From positions 1,866,752 through 1,889,388 of the forward strand of contig BFEA01000169.1 in assembly GCA_003427395.1 (NCBI GenBank): a stretch of 22,637 nucleotides of DNA, given 5' to 3'. This DNA comes from Chara braunii. Taxonomy: Eukaryota > Streptophyta > Charophyceae > Charales > Characeae. Shown one piece after another: positions 22,607 to 22,637 of this stretch (position 1 is the stretch's first letter; each line of letters begins with the position of its first letter). The position numbers and the translations under genes are program-made. Under the pieces are notes generated by a model. The model had not been told where the DNA came from and searched no databases. It saw nothing but the letters and a program-made list of their open reading frames with translations.

Positions 22607-22637
22607 GAGAGAGAGAGAGAGAGACGGGGGGGGGGGG
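22607..22637. repeat. GA microsatellite and G run at the window end
   Basis: GAGAGAGA followed by ACGGGGG to the last base. The window, and probably the contig, ends in low-complexity sequence. Confidence 0.7.

Overview
The window looks like nuclear DNA from a large, repeat-rich eukaryotic genome. There are no bacterial operons or ribosome binding sites. Coding sequence is under about 10 percent of the window. A protein exon ends in a consensus splice donor, spliceosomal U6 snRNA-like sequences are present, and microsatellites, polypurine/polypyrimidine tracts, MITE-like elements and one scaffold gap (355 N) fill the rest. Two weak taxonomic hints agree: an ELMOD3-type protein, typical of lineages with motile cilia, and an exon whose N-terminus resembles plant SUGP1-like splicing factors. 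My guess is a streptophyte alga such as Chara. This is inference, not proof.

Layout. Positions 1-3100 hold MITE-like elements of two families (one nested in the terminal repeat of the other), a 576-bp inverted-repeat element with internal hairpins, and three decayed U6 snRNA copies. One U6 copy is split by a 66-bp insertion with a 14-bp target-site duplication. Positions 3300-6000 are purine-rich minisatellite, microsatellites and T-rich repeats with further MITE copies. Positions 6016-8349 hold the one complete gene: a promoter-like region with an E2F-type site, a GA-rich minisatellite leader, and a 507-codon single-exon ELMO-domain protein. Its last codons belong to a repeat that recurs three times downstream. 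Positions 8400-12800 are hairpin elements, a GGAACA minisatellite, two hammerhead-bearing repeat units, a gap flanked by repeats, and a long G tract. Positions 12800-18700 are long pyrimidine tracts, TIR elements, several tandem repeats and a cluster of further hammerhead-bearing repeats on the minus strand. Positions 19132-19859 (minus) are a probable first exon. From 20118 to the end there is little recognisable except four E2F-type sites, a 42-bp palindrome and one unassigned ORF.

The most interesting signal is a repeat family carrying a type III hammerhead ribozyme. The copy at 10026-10086 (+) has all conserved core bases, a perfect 5-bp stem II, a closed stem I and a 10-position stem III with one mismatch. 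Decayed or truncated relatives lie at 10312-10381 (+) and, on the minus strand, near 2921, 12776, 17214, 17556 and 17737. This resembles retrozyme or hammerhead-satellite biology. The two protein genes show no obvious functional link to each other or to the repeats.
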